A DNA stretch of 64,000 nucleotides from Roseivirga sp. UBA6061 (GTDB taxonomy: Bacteria > Bacteroidota > Bacteroidia > Cytophagales > Cyclobacteriaceae). Below the pieces are notes generated by a model. That model ran no database searches. It saw nothing but the letters and a program-made list of their open reading frames with translations, and was not told the DNA's origin. The stretch's first letter is position 1; every line of letters starts with the position of its first letter. A program made the translations under genes and the position numbers. Below, piece after piece: positions 51,477-61,375 of the stretch. The stretch lies in assembly GCA_002427745.1 (NCBI GenBank), contig DIYF01000171.1, forward strand, positions 28,399 through 92,398, written 5' to 3'.

Positions 51477-54400
51477 TTACTCTTTGCGGATCACCTTGCG
51501 TACAATGGGCGACCTGCCTTCCGGCATCACCACCAGCAGGTAAATGCCTTCAGCTACTGGTTTGTTGATCTGCAAGGTTAGCTCAGTCTGTCCCGTCAGG
51601 CTTTGGGTAGAATTCCAGACAGACTTACCTCCTACGGGTTGTAGCATAAATCGGGTTTCTCCGAACAGGCCTTTCTCCACTTCTATTCTGATCTCCTTAT
51701 CAAAGGGGTTGGGTTGTACAGAGATGCGACCATATTCTTTTTCCTCTTCTAAAGAAGTGACCAGGTTCACGGTGAGTACAAAGCTATCGGTGACTGAACC
51801 TCCGTTACCATCTGAGTAGGTTATGGTCACGGTGAAGTCACCGTTTTCACCCAGTACTGGAGTACCACTGATGGTACCATCCGTCATCGTCAGGCTGGCT
51901 GGCAGGCCGCTGGCAGAAATGCTGATGGGGTCTCCTTCCTCATCGGTTACATTGGCCGGATCTACTACGAGTTCGAAAGGTGCATCACGGTCTGTCTGTA
52001 CATCAGGTAGTTCTGTCACCAGCACAGGCGCATCATTGACAGCTGCCACGACCAATTCAAAACTATCTGTCACCGAAGCATTATCCGGATCAGTCGCTGA
52101 TACCTCAATGGTATAGCTTCCCACATCGTCAACCAGCGGAGTTCCTGTGATTCTGCCGGTACCTGCATCAAAGCTGAGGGTAGATGGCAAGCCGGTTACG
52201 GCCAGGGTCAGAGCATCTCCATCTTCATCGGTAAAGGTGCCAGCCGGAATCTCATAATCAAAAGCGGCATCTTCATCGGCTGCCTGGTCAGCTTGCGGGA
52301 CAGACAGCACTGGCGCATCATTCACATTACTGACCGTCAGCTCAAAGCTATCTGTCACGGTCTCATCTGAAGGATCAGTAGCCGTTACTTCAATGGTGTG
52401 AGTAGCTACATCTGCCTGAAGTGGTGTACCGGAAATTGTTCCCGTGGCGGCATCAAAACTCAGGCTGGCCGGCAATCCACTGACCGACAGGGTCAGATCA
52501 TCTCCGTCTTCATCTTCAAAAGTACCATCAGGTATGGTATACTCAAAAGCGGCATCTTCATCGGTTGTTACATCAGCCTGTTCTGTTCCGACTACCGGAG
52601 TATCATTAACATTGATAATCGTCAGATCAAAGCTGTCACTTGCTGAAGCATCAGACGGGTCGGTAGCTGTTACCGTCACTGTATTGACACCTACCCCTGC
52701 CTGAAGCGGAGTACCGCTGATTTTGTTAGTGGCAGCATCAAAAGACAGACCGGACGGAAGTCCTGTAAGGCTGATTTCCAGTTCATCACCATCCTCATCG
52801 CTGAACATACCATCGGGCAGGCTCAGCTCGAAAGCTGCATCTTCATCTGCTGACATATCATCTATGGTCGTGACCAGCATGGGCACTTCATTCACGTTGG
52901 TCACTGAAATGGTGAAGTCTACCTGAGCAGAAAGTCCTCCCTGATCTTTCACGCTTATTGTGATATCGAAGCTGTTATCAGTCTCAAAATCAAACTCTGC
53001 ATTGGTCTTGAGCAGGTTAACGTCCAGACTAAAGCTGGCGGCATCGGTACCGGAAAGCACCCATTCATACTCATCTTCCAGATCAATATCTTCTACCGAT
53101 AAAGTACCCACCAGGGTTCCGATTGCTTCATTTTCAGGTACACTCATATTGTCGATCGTGATAGCCGTGGGACTATAATTGATACCGAGCTCAACCGGGT
53201 TTCTGAAAAGGGTGAGATCTGGCGCTCCCGGATTGGTTACCTCACAGATGTAGACTCCTTCGTCCACCACCTGAAAATCTGCAATGGTATAGGTACGCTC
53301 ATCCGCACCGTCAATCGGGGTTTCATTTCTGTACCACTGGTAGAGGTTACCAAACGTATCATCGCTCACCTCCATGGTATATTCTGTACCCTGGTTGACG
53401 ATTTCTGATATAGGGTCATCGATATCTGCCTGAGGTTCATACTCCGTAAGAACAGGAACATTCGGAACAATACCTCCAAAATTCAGGCTGTTGTCCTGCA
53501 CATCAAAAGTCGTCAGTGGCAAAGAAGAAAGGTCAGGCAAGCCCGACAACATGTTTTCATCTAAAAACAGTGTTGTCAGTTTAGAGAGGTTTGAAAAACC
53601 CGCAGGAAGGCTACCACTCAAATTGTTCCGTGTCAGGTTCAGCGTTTCCAGATCAGTAAGGTTGGTCATTTCAGCAGGTATCTCTCCCGAAAGCTCATTA
53701 AAATGCAATGACATTGACCTCATTTTGGTCAGATTCCCTATTTCCGGTGGGATGCTGCCTTCCAGATTGTTATTAGCCAGTTCAAGCTGAAGCAGATTAG
53801 TAAACTGCCCTATTTCCGGAGGAATTTGTCCTTCCAGATTGGTCAGGGTAAGCCTCAGAAAGGTCAGAGAAGTCAGTGATGTCAGCTCCATGGGAAAGGT
53901 GCCGGACAAGTCATTGCCTACAAAATCGAAACCAGACAGACTTACCAACCCGCTGATCTCGGATGGAATAGGGCCTGTCAGCTGATTACTTCCTACATAG
54001 AGTGTTACGAGCTTGCTCAAGGCCCCGATTTCCGGAGGAAGCGTTCCTGTAAACTCATTGTCATGCAGTGTAAGGAAGAGCAGGTTGGTAAGGTTACCGA
54101 TTTCTGCAGGTATGGTACCGCTCAGATTGTTAAACCCAACTTCCAGGGCGGTAAGATCGGTAAGGTTATACAGCTCTGCCGGCAGTTCTCCTGAGAGTCT
54201 GTTATCAGATAGCACAAGCCGCTGGAGCCTGGTAAGGTCGCCTAGTTCAGCAGGCAGCGTCCCCGCAAGGTCATTGCTCTGAAGGTCTATTTCTGTGACT
54301 CTGCCATCTACATCGGTAGATACACCGTGCCAGGTATTAAGAGCCGCACTGGACAACCAGTTTGTACGGGTATTCCAGTTAGCACCTCCTGTGGCATTGT

Positions 54401-57400
54401 AGAATGCTGCCAAAGCCGCATAATCAGGCTGACTCGTCACACTCTGGTCAACTACCGTAATAAATCTGCTCAGGGTGAGCCCCGGTGCACCGGCATTCGT
54501 AACATCGCAACGATAGAGTCCTTCATCACTTTGCCCGGCATAGTTGAACACATAAGTAGCGTTGGTCGCTCCGGGAATCGCCACATCATCTTTGAACCAT
54601 TGATAGACATTATTTCCGTCATCTCCTGTCACAGTTTCCAGGCTCAGATTGTTGCCTGTAATCCCCGTCAGTACCAGGGGATCGCCAATAAGGGCCTGCG
54701 GAATATAAGAGGACAGGAAGGGAACGTTCGGAACAATATCCAGAAAATCTAATCTGTTGTTTTCAGCAATGAAGTTGGCTATGCCAAGGACTGAGAGATC
54801 AGGCAGCCCGGTCAACTGGTTGTCATTGAGTTGTAATACATCAAGGTCTGTCAGGTTTTGCAGTGAAGCCGGCACTTCTCCTTCAAGGTTGTTACCCGAA
54901 AGCACCAGCTCTGTCAGGTTGGTAAGGTTGCCCAGCTCTGTGGGAATCTCTCCCGAGAATTCATTAAAGTGCAAAGTCAGCGAAGTGAGGTTGGTAAGAG
55001 ATCCCAGCTCACCCGGAATCGATCCGGTAAACTGGTTACCAAAAAGATTCAATGATTCGAGTTGAGAAAGGTTACTCAATTCAACAGGTAACTCACCTTC
55101 TATCGCTGCTGTAAGACTCAGCTCTTTGAGGTTGAGCAAATCCCCAATCTCCGGTGGCAAGGTACCTCCCAGGTTAAAATTACTCAGTATGAGGGCCTCA
55201 AGGTTCATCAGGCCACCAATTTCAGCGGGTATGCCTCCGCTAAGGTTGCCCCCGGCAAGTCTCAGTAGTCTGAGTTCATCCAGATCACCAATTTCAGAAG
55301 GAATGGTACCATCAAGGTTGTTATTGATCATGTCCAGTGCCACTACCCTGCCGGAAGAAGAAAGGCCTACACCATGCCAGAAGAAAACCGGCTCTTCCAA
55401 ATCCCATGTTTCATTCCAGCCTGGCCCTCCGGTGCTTTCATAGAAAGCCAGTAAGGCCAGTGAGTCGGCTTCGTTGGCTGCCGGAACACGGCTCAGCAAA
55501 AAGCTGACATCCGAACTGCCCACCTGGCAGCCCTGAAAAATATCTTCTTTAATAATCAGAGAAAACTGACTGTCATTCGTCTCATCGTAAGTACCATTGG
55601 TATCTCCCGGTCCAAGCAGGATTTGCCCGGCTGCTCCACAGCCCAGCCCCGTAAAGACATCATCGGTAATTTCAGTTTCTCCATTGTCTTTGAGATCAAA
55701 TGTCAGAGATATGGAAGAATTGTTAAAGCTGGCATAGTTAAAGTAGCGGATGTCAAAGGTTCTCAGTGTGATAGATTCAGCAGAAATAAACACCTTGGAT
55801 ATGCCTCCGCCATCGAACAGATAACTGTTACCAAATTCATTACTTGGCCCCACGGAGGTTTCCCCCTGTTGTTCCATAATATAGTAGCCGGTAAAGGGCA
55901 GGTTGGTCACAACCGTCTCAAAATCGTCATTGGACGGATCTTCATCTCCGGTAAGAGAAACAGAAGCCGTAAGTTCGTAGCCTCCGGTTTCCGAAAAATC
56001 AAACAGCTCAGTAAACGGATAGGTAACCGAAGCTCCCGGTGCCAGCGTACCACTGACTGTTTCAGTAGCAACAAGCTCTCCGTTAACGGAGTAACTCACT
56101 TCGAAACCCGATTGAGCTTCCAAACCCAGGTTAGTCACTTCGATAATCACCGGCTCTTCGCCTGAAACCTGTTCTTCCGGTGATTCGATATCGGTAACGG
56201 ACAGATCTTTCAAAGGAATATTGAAGACCCTGATGTCGTCAATGGCAATATCACTTCTGAAGCCTGTCCCTATGGTTCCTTTAAAAATGATCCTGATTTG
56301 CTCATCAATAAATTCGTCCAGTTCTACAAGCTCCTCGCGAAACGCATCTCCCTGACTCTGCTGCTGCTGACCGGAAATAGTAACCAGTGAGGTAACATTG
56401 TCTTCGCTGTCAATGGCCAATACTTCAAGTGTACCCATTTGAAAGCCAAACATGTGATAGTAAAACTGCAGCGCAGGACGTTCCATGCCGGTTACAGATA
56501 TCCAGGGAGTCGTGAGAAGCGCCTGTTCTCCGAAAGGAACCTGACTGGCTTCGGTATAGACGTAATTGCCATCTCCGGAAGTATTATCACCCTGTGGGCC
56601 GGTATCTCCCGATGGGGTTCCTCCTGAATTGACAAGCCAGCGCAGCGTGCTGTTCTCTACCTCCCACTGAGCCGGAAAATCGTCACTGTCATCAAAGGTC
56701 TCGAAGTAGGGAAAAGTCTGAATCGGATCGATTGAGGTGATGGAAACAGTTCGGGTATCATTAGCATCATTTTCATCTCCGTCCAGTGCCACACCTACTT
56801 TCAATGAGTAAGTACCCGCAGTAGAAAAATCGAAAGTAGTCTCAAAAGAAACCTCAATTTCTTCCCCGGCATCTATGCTCTGACTGATCGTCTCAGTGGC
56901 GATCTGGTTATCATCTACCAGAAATGCAATATCAAAGCTGTTTTGGGCCAGAGCACCAAAATTTCTGATGCGGGCAGAGATGGTTACTGCGTCTGAAAGC
57001 GAAGAGAGAATTTCATTTTCCGGAGAGGTAATGGCCACGACTCCCAAATCATTATCGTCTACAGGGCTCACTTCAAAGTTAGCACTGTACACCCCGTTAC
57101 CGTGGGTCCCGGCCAGTATCAGGCCATCTGACAGTCGACTAACCAAATGCTCCACCACTACTTCGCCCATGCCCTGCGCATCTTCCTGCACCCAGGTGAC
57201 ACTGGCGCCCGCCAGTGAGGTAGTGGAGTAAAGCCCGGTGCTGGTGCCGACAAAGAACTTATCGCCATTTCCTAAAATAGCGGCCGATCTTACCGATGGA
57301 CCACTACCGCTACCATCCGTATTCTCTTCCAGGTTTCCACTCACATCGTCCCAGTTAGCTCCCCCATCACTGGTATAGAAAACGCTGGGGATGCCGTAAT

Positions 57401-59411
57401 TTGAAAAAGTCACCAGAATGGAGTTTTCATCAACGGGGTCTACTGCTATGGCTGAGATATACCCTGAGGGGAAATTGGTCCCTGAAATATCAGTCACAAT
57501 TTCATTGCCTCCCGGATTCGTAATCCTGAACAGCTCTCCAACAGTCGTGCCGGCAAAAACTACATCGGCAGAGCTCACACCTATTTCACTAACTACCCCG
57601 GACGCTCCCAGGTTTATGCTCTTCCAGCCTACAGAAGAAGACCCCGTACTGGCCTGAGTATTTACATGAAGATTACTTTCACCTGCGAGGTAAAACAGAT
57701 CATCATCAACCGGGTCGAGGTAAAAGGGTACAATGAAGAGATTGGCATTATAACCATCCGGAGTGAATTCTGTAAAGCCATCGGCTATGATATCATCTGC
57801 CCCCTCATTATAATTTACCCTGAAGATATTGGCGAACTGAGATGACATATACCTTATCGTACCGTCAGCATTAAAAGCATTGTAGGCTCCGTCTCCTCCG
57901 AACTGATCAGTCCAGATTGCATCTGAAGCTGTGCTCAGATCAAGCCAGGTGCTGTTATCCTGAAAACCAGCCATAATCTGGTCCCCGGGACCGGCAGATA
58001 GTGCATATACCTGGGTGGTGACATAGCCATTATTGAGTGGGATCCAGTCAACAGGCTCAGTACCCAGATCGCTTCTTATGTTATTGGTAACCTGCAGGCC
58101 TCCGTCATTTCCTGAAATAGCCCTGTCCCCCGCAAGGAAAACAAAAGTGTGCTGATCAGGATGGTGATCAGTATACAGGCCAAAACTTGTATTGGTGGGT
58201 GTATAGCCCCCAATCCAGTCTGTATTGCCCGTTGTGGCAAAACCATCAGTAGAGCGGAAAAGATTGGTTCCTCCGATTATCACAAAGTTCTCATCATCAG
58301 GCTTCACTTTGATCAGCAGGTCGTAGCCTCCCTGGGAATCGAAATCTCCGGTCCTGCCTCCCAGCTGAGGTATAGCGGCAGCTATCTCTGTCCAGCGTGA
58401 ATTTGTTCCATCAAACTTCCAAAGACTGTAATCGGCCGGGCGTTCGGCATGCTCAGAAATCAGATAGGCTACATTTTCGTTGGAGGGAGCAATCGCCAGT
58501 TCTTTCCTTTCTCCTACCACATTGGAAAACCCGGAAGGAGTAACATTAATCCAGACATTGCCACTTACTTTTCTGAAGACCCCGGCTTCATCAAAAGCCA
58601 CAAAGATTGTCCCGGCATCGCTTATGGCTACATCTACCCAGGAAGAGTTATGTGTCAGCACATTGCTGAGTTCTTCGCTAAAGGTGGTACCACCATTTGA
58701 TGACCTGAACAGTTTTCCTACAGTAGCCACATATAAATCGCCATTAGTGGGGTCAACCACCATTTCCAGGTTGATATCAAAATCGCTGTCAAAAGATTCG
58801 GGCGTGTCACTCTGAGTGCTTGACAGCACAGCCCAGGTCTGTCCGTTGTCTGTGGACTTATAAATACCATCGCCCAGAAAGAAGGCCCCCGAACCGCTGG
58901 CCGAGTTCCCTGAAAACTCTCCGGTACCATAATACCAGGTATCCGGGTTGGTCGGGTCTTGTGCGATACAGCTCACACTTTGCAATTCATCGCTTCCGGT
59001 AGTTTTCTGCCAGGTTTGTCCCTGATCAGTAGAGCGCCACATACCCCCGGATACTCCACCGGCCAGGATGATATTCTCATCCCTGATATCTACAGCCAGT
59101 GCCCGGGTTCTTCCTCCCACATTAAAAGGTCCCCTGTTTTTCCATGGATTGGTAATATCTCCGGCAGCATAGGGGATATCAACCCCTGAATTCTGCGACC
59201 TCATAAAAGCCAGCTCCATTGCCCTGATGTTGAGTGGAATTCTCCCGGTTTCGGGATTCTTTGTTCTGAGCAACTCAAAGTCAATTCGCGCCTGAGGGTT
59301 ATCTTCCTCTTCTCCATGATCTTCTTCACGTTCCTGTTGCGCCATGAGTGCAGTGCCTGACATGAGGATCAGACTGAATAGTAATAGCCAATGGGTAAGT
59401 TTGGTTTTCAT
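51477..59411 (-). CDS. Giant type IX-secreted protein with propeller, LRR, Ig and cadherin-like domains
   Basis: This 2644-residue protein has a signal peptide (1-25). Residues about 90-780 hold a BNR/Asp-box propeller (WRSTDQGQTWQ-type units recur), similar to sortilin-like glycosidase folds. Two CARDB-like beta domains (about 790-900 and 1070-1160) enclose a MAM/concanavalin-like region. Two blocks of leucine-rich repeats of the plant receptor style (LxxLxLxxNxLxGxIPxEIGNLTxL) lie at about 1325-1570 and 1660-1985, each followed by an Ig-like unit. A cadherin-like domain (about 2080-2175), four dystroglycan/He_PIG-like repeats (DEDAAFE...FEDEDGD) and a type IX C-terminal sorting domain (about 2555-2644) end it. 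It is probably attached to or released from the cell surface, for adhesion or polymer binding. Confidence 0.9.
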   Translation of the reverse strand: MKTKLTHWLLLFSLILMSGTALMAQQEREEDHGEEEDNPQARIDFELLRTKNPETGRIPLNIRAMELAFMRSQNSGVDIPYAAGDITNPWKNRGPFNVGGRTRALAVDIRDENIILAGGVSGGMWRSTDQGQTWQKTTGSDELQSVSCIAQDPTNPDTWYYGTGEFSGNSASGSGAFFLGDGIYKSTDNGQTWAVLSSTQSDTPESFDSDFDINLEMVVDPTNGDLYVATVGKLFRSSNGGTTFSEELSNVLTHNSSWVDVAISDAGTIFVAFDEAGVFRKVSGNVWINVTPSGFSNVVGERKELAIAPSNENVAYLISEHAERPADYSLWKFDGTNSRWTEIAAAIPQLGGRTGDFDSQGGYDLLIKVKPDDENFVIIGGTNLFRSTDGFATTGNTDWIGGYTPTNTSFGLYTDHHPDQHTFVFLAGDRAISGNDGGLQVTNNIRSDLGTEPVDWIPLNNGYVTTQVYALSAGPGDQIMAGFQDNSTWLDLSTASDAIWTDQFGGDGAYNAFNADGTIRYMSSQFANIFRVNYNEGADDIIADGFTEFTPDGYNANLFIVPFYLDPVDDDLFYLAGESNLHVNTQASTGSSSVGWKSINLGASGVVSEIGVSSADVVFAGTTVGELFRITNPGGNEIVTDISGTNFPSGYISAIAVDPVDENSILVTFSNYGIPSVFYTSDGGANWDDVSGNLEENTDGSGSGPSVRSAAILGNGDKFFVGTSTGLYSTTSLAGASVTWVQEDAQGMGEVVVEHLVSRLSDGLILAGTHGNGVYSANFEVSPVDDNDLGVVAITSPENEILSSLSDAVTISARIRNFGALAQNSFDIAFLVDDNQIATETISQSIDAGEEIEVSFETTFDFSTAGTYSLKVGVALDGDENDANDTRTVSITSIDPIQTFPYFETFDDSDDFPAQWEVENSTLRWLVNSGGTPSGDTGPQGDNTSGDGNYVYTEASQVPFGEQALLTTPWISVTGMERPALQFYYHMFGFQMGTLEVLAIDSEDNVTSLVTISGQQQQSQGDAFREELVELDEFIDEQIRIIFKGTIGTGFRSDIAIDDIRVFNIPLKDLSVTDIESPEEQVSGEEPVIIEVTNLGLEAQSGFEVSYSVNGELVATETVSGTLAPGASVTYPFTELFDFSETGGYELTASVSLTGDEDPSNDDFETVVTNLPFTGYYIMEQQGETSVGPSNEFGNSYLFDGGGISKVFISAESITLRTFDIRYFNYASFNNSSISLTFDLKDNGETEITDDVFTGLGCGAAGQILLGPGDTNGTYDETNDSQFSLIIKEDIFQGCQVGSSDVSFLLSRVPAANEADSLALLAFYESTGGPGWNETWDLEEPVFFWHGVGLSSSGRVVALDMINNNLDGTIPSEIGDLDELRLLRLAGGNLSGGIPAEIGGLMNLEALILSNFNLGGTLPPEIGDLLNLKELSLTAAIEGELPVELSNLSQLESLNLFGNQFTGSIPGELGSLTNLTSLTLHFNEFSGEIPTELGNLTNLTELVLSGNNLEGEVPASLQNLTDLDVLQLNDNQLTGLPDLSVLGIANFIAENNRLDFLDIVPNVPFLSSYIPQALIGDPLVLTGITGNNLSLETVTGDDGNNVYQWFKDDVAIPGATNATYVFNYAGQSDEGLYRCDVTNAGAPGLTLSRFITVVDQSVTSQPDYAALAAFYNATGGANWNTRTNWLSSAALNTWHGVSTDVDGRVTEIDLQSNDLAGTLPAELGDLTRLQRLVLSDNRLSGELPAELYNLTDLTALEVGFNNLSGTIPAEIGNLTNLLFLTLHDNEFTGTLPPEIGALSKLVTLYVGSNQLTGPIPSEISGLVSLSGFDFVGNDLSGTFPMELTSLTSLTFLRLTLTNLEGQIPPEIGQFTNLLQLELANNNLEGSIPPEIGNLTKMRSMSLHFNELSGEIPAEMTNLTDLETLNLTRNNLSGSLPAGFSNLSKLTTLFLDENMLSGLPDLSSLPLTTFDVQDNSLNFGGIVPNVPVLTEYEPQADIDDPISEIVNQGTEYTMEVSDDTFGNLYQWYRNETPIDGADERTYTIADFQVVDEGVYICEVTNPGAPDLTLFRNPVELGINYSPTAITIDNMSVPENEAIGTLVGTLSVEDIDLEDEYEWVLSGTDAASFSLDVNLLKTNAEFDFETDNSFDITISVKDQGGLSAQVDFTISVTNVNEVPMLVTTIDDMSADEDAAFELSLPDGMFSDEDGDELEISLTGLPSGLSFDAATNKISGTPLQAGVGVNTVTVTATDPSDASASDSFDLTIINVNDTPVVGTEQADVTTDEDAAFEYTIPDGTFEDEDGDDLTLSVSGLPASLSFDAATGTISGTPLQADVATHTIEVTATDPSDETVTDSFELTVSNVNDAPVLSVPQADQAADEDAAFDYEIPAGTFTDEDGDALTLAVTGLPSTLSFDAGTGRITGTPLVDDVGSYTIEVSATDPDNASVTDSFELVVAAVNDAPVLVTELPDVQTDRDAPFELVVDPANVTDEEGDPISISASGLPASLTMTDGTISGTPVLGENGDFTVTITYSDGNGGSVTDSFVLTVNLVTSLEEEKEYGRISVQPNPFDKEIRIEVEKGLFGETRFMLQPVGGKSVWNSTQSLTGQTELTLQINKPVAEGIYLLVVMPEGRSPIVRKVIRKE

Positions 59412-59480
59412 AAGGCTGTGGTTGTAGTTTGGTTGAATTCTCTTTATTAAAAAATGATCTTTCTGGTAAGGAAAGACCTG

Positions 59481-59927
59481 TTAATCCCCGGGCATAGCTG
59501 CCAATACTTTTTCCAAAAAATACTGGTCCTCTACACCGGGTCGTCTTCTTACTGAAATCACGATCAAAACCGATTGTCCCTCCTTCAAATCTTTGGCTTT
59601 TCTACCACCAATTACTGAAAGTTCATCTCCCCTGGTGAGTTGATTAGAAAAACCAAAGCTGTTCTTTTCAAGCTTTTCTACCCTGAGAACAAAGTCGTTA
59701 TTGTCGTTAGTCAATACCCGTACGGTCTCACCTGACACAATGGCTGCGTCAGGGGCAAGTTTATGGTTATCACGGAATTGTGCTAAATCAGCGGGACTGA
59801 GTTTTTTTACTTCGGTATCCGCATCTGCGGCAGATTGATTGTTTGCTTTGTCAGTACTTTTGCAGCCAAGGGTAAAAGCCAGCAAAATCATGGCCATTAC
59901 TGACAGTAATCGATAGTTAGAGTTCAT
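59481..59927 (-). CDS. Small lipoprotein
   Basis: This 148-residue lipoprotein has its lipid cysteine in FTLGCKS. It begins with an Ala/Asp-rich linker and then a compact domain (VVRVLTNDNNDFVLRVEKLE-like strands, RGDELSVIGGRK). Function is unknown. It lies about 70 bases upstream of the giant secreted protein gene on the same strand, so co-expression is possible. Confidence 0.65.
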   Translation of the reverse strand: MNSNYRLLSVMAMILLAFTLGCKSTDKANNQSAADADTEVKKLSPADLAQFRDNHKLAPDAAIVSGETVRVLTNDNNDFVLRVEKLEKNSFGFSNQLTRGDELSVIGGRKAKDLKEGQSVLIVISVRRRPGVEDQYFLEKVLAAMPGD

Positions 59928-60118
59928 ACGTATTTAGTGTCGGAGAATCTTGTAATATATAAAAAAAATATCGGTTTAATCAAAAACAAAAGAGCTGTCA
60001 GGATACCTGAAAAATGATATGAGATCTCATCAACTGATTCAAAATCCCTCACAACCAGCCAATACCCTCTTTCGATTTTAACGACCTGTTTAAGCCGTAT
60101 TCATTTATATCTTTGGGC

Positions 60119-61375
60119 ATGCTAACCGGAAAGGCCGACACTTTTATATATAACTACTTTAAGCGATTCGCCTCTCCAGAACCGGTGCTTTCACTTCCTG
60201 TTCATAGCAACTGCCGTGTAGTCATTGTCATTCCCTGCTATCATGAGCCTGACCTTATTGGTACGCTTGCTTCACTCTCCGAATGCGCCATGCCAGACTA
60301 TGCTGTTGAGGTGATTGTGGTGGTCAATCAGTCTGAAATCGCCCCTGACAGAATCAACTCACGGAACCGGCAAACTATTGATGATTTCAGCAGCTGGCAA
60401 AGACATTATTCAGGTCCTGAAAATCTCCGCTTTCATTGCATAGAAGCCATGAACCTTCCAAAAAAGCATGCGGGGGTCGGGCTGGCACGAAAGACAGGCA
60501 TGGACGAAGCCTTGAGAAGGTTCGTCTCTATCGACCGGGATGGTGTGATTGTATGCCTGGATGCCGACTGCAGGGTGTCCCAAAACTATTTGCTGGCTAT
60601 TGATGCACAGTTCGTAAAAACCGTGGCAGGCCTTGGTGAAATGCATTTTGAACACCGCTATGAAGAAGAGGCCGATCCCGGATTAAAAAAAGGAATCATC
60701 CATTATGAACTCTTTCTACGCTACTATGTCGAAGGCCTGAGACAATCTGCTTTTCCCTATGCCATTCACACTATCGGAAGCTGCATGCTGGTAAAAGCTT
60801 CAATCTATGCCAAGCATGGCGGTATGAACAAACGTAAAGCGGGAGAAGACTTTTACTTTCTGCATAAGATTGTGCCGCACGAAGAGTTCGTCACCGTCAA
60901 TCAGGGAACTGTTTTTCCCTCATGCCGCACTTCTGACCGGGTACCTTTCGGAACAGGCAAAGCCCAGCAGGACTGGCTGGATCAGCACTCCGAACAATAC
61001 CTGACCCACGACCCAATTGTATTCTCAGAACTCAAAACCTTTATAACATCCGCTCTCAGCTTTTATCAGCAGCCTGTGACTGAGGCAGTGGCCAGGTTGC
61101 CTGAGAGCAGTCGCGCCTTCATCAATCAGCATGGGTTCGATGACAAGATTGCGCTCATTAAAGACAACTGTAAGACGGAAGCACAGTTTTTAAAACAATT
61201 GTTCATCTGGTTTGACGGCTTTCTGTGTATGAAGTTTGTTCATTTTCTGAGAGATGAATACTACCCCAATATCCCCATAGAAGAAGCTGCCGCCCGGCTG
61301 ATTCAATCCGAGGCTGACACTGCAGAGACATTACTGGAGGAATATAAAGCTATTGACCGGAAGCCGCTGCTTTGA
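60119..61375 (+). CDS. Family 2 glycosyltransferase
   Basis: The 418-residue protein has an N-terminal GT-A domain starting VVIVIPCYHEPDLIGTL, the metal-binding CLDADCRV, and later GEDFYFLHKI, which carries the acidic acceptor motif. The C-terminal part is helical and has no membrane helix, so it is cytoplasmic or membrane-peripheral. Acceptor and sugar are unknown. The ATG at 60119 is preferred over the TTG two codons upstream. Its 3' end overlaps the convergent RND gene by 26 bases. Confidence 0.85.
   Translation: MLTGKADTFIYNYFKRFASPEPVLSLPVHSNCRVVIVIPCYHEPDLIGTLASLSECAMPDYAVEVIVVVNQSEIAPDRINSRNRQTIDDFSSWQRHYSGPENLRFHCIEAMNLPKKHAGVGLARKTGMDEALRRFVSIDRDGVIVCLDADCRVSQNYLLAIDAQFVKTVAGLGEMHFEHRYEEEADPGLKKGIIHYELFLRYYVEGLRQSAFPYAIHTIGSCMLVKASIYAKHGGMNKRKAGEDFYFLHKIVPHEEFVTVNQGTVFPSCRTSDRVPFGTGKAQQDWLDQHSEQYLTHDPIVFSELKTFITSALSFYQQPVTEAVARLPESSRAFINQHGFDDKIALIKDNCKTEAQFLKQLFIWFDGFLCMKFVHFLRDEYYPNIPIEEAAARLIQSEADTAETLLEEYKAIDRKPLL

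Noticed and set aside
51823..52926. Serine-rich plus-strand ORFs opposite the cadherin-like repeats of the giant protein
   Set aside because: They are antisense shadows of the repetitive minus-strand coding sequence; the repeated composition explains their openness.
60108..60115. TATCTTTG four bases before the glycosyltransferase ATG, as a -7 promoter element giving a leaderless transcript
   Set aside because: It matches TAnnTTTG, but no TTTG -33 element lies at the right distance and the predicted start would fall at or inside the ATG.
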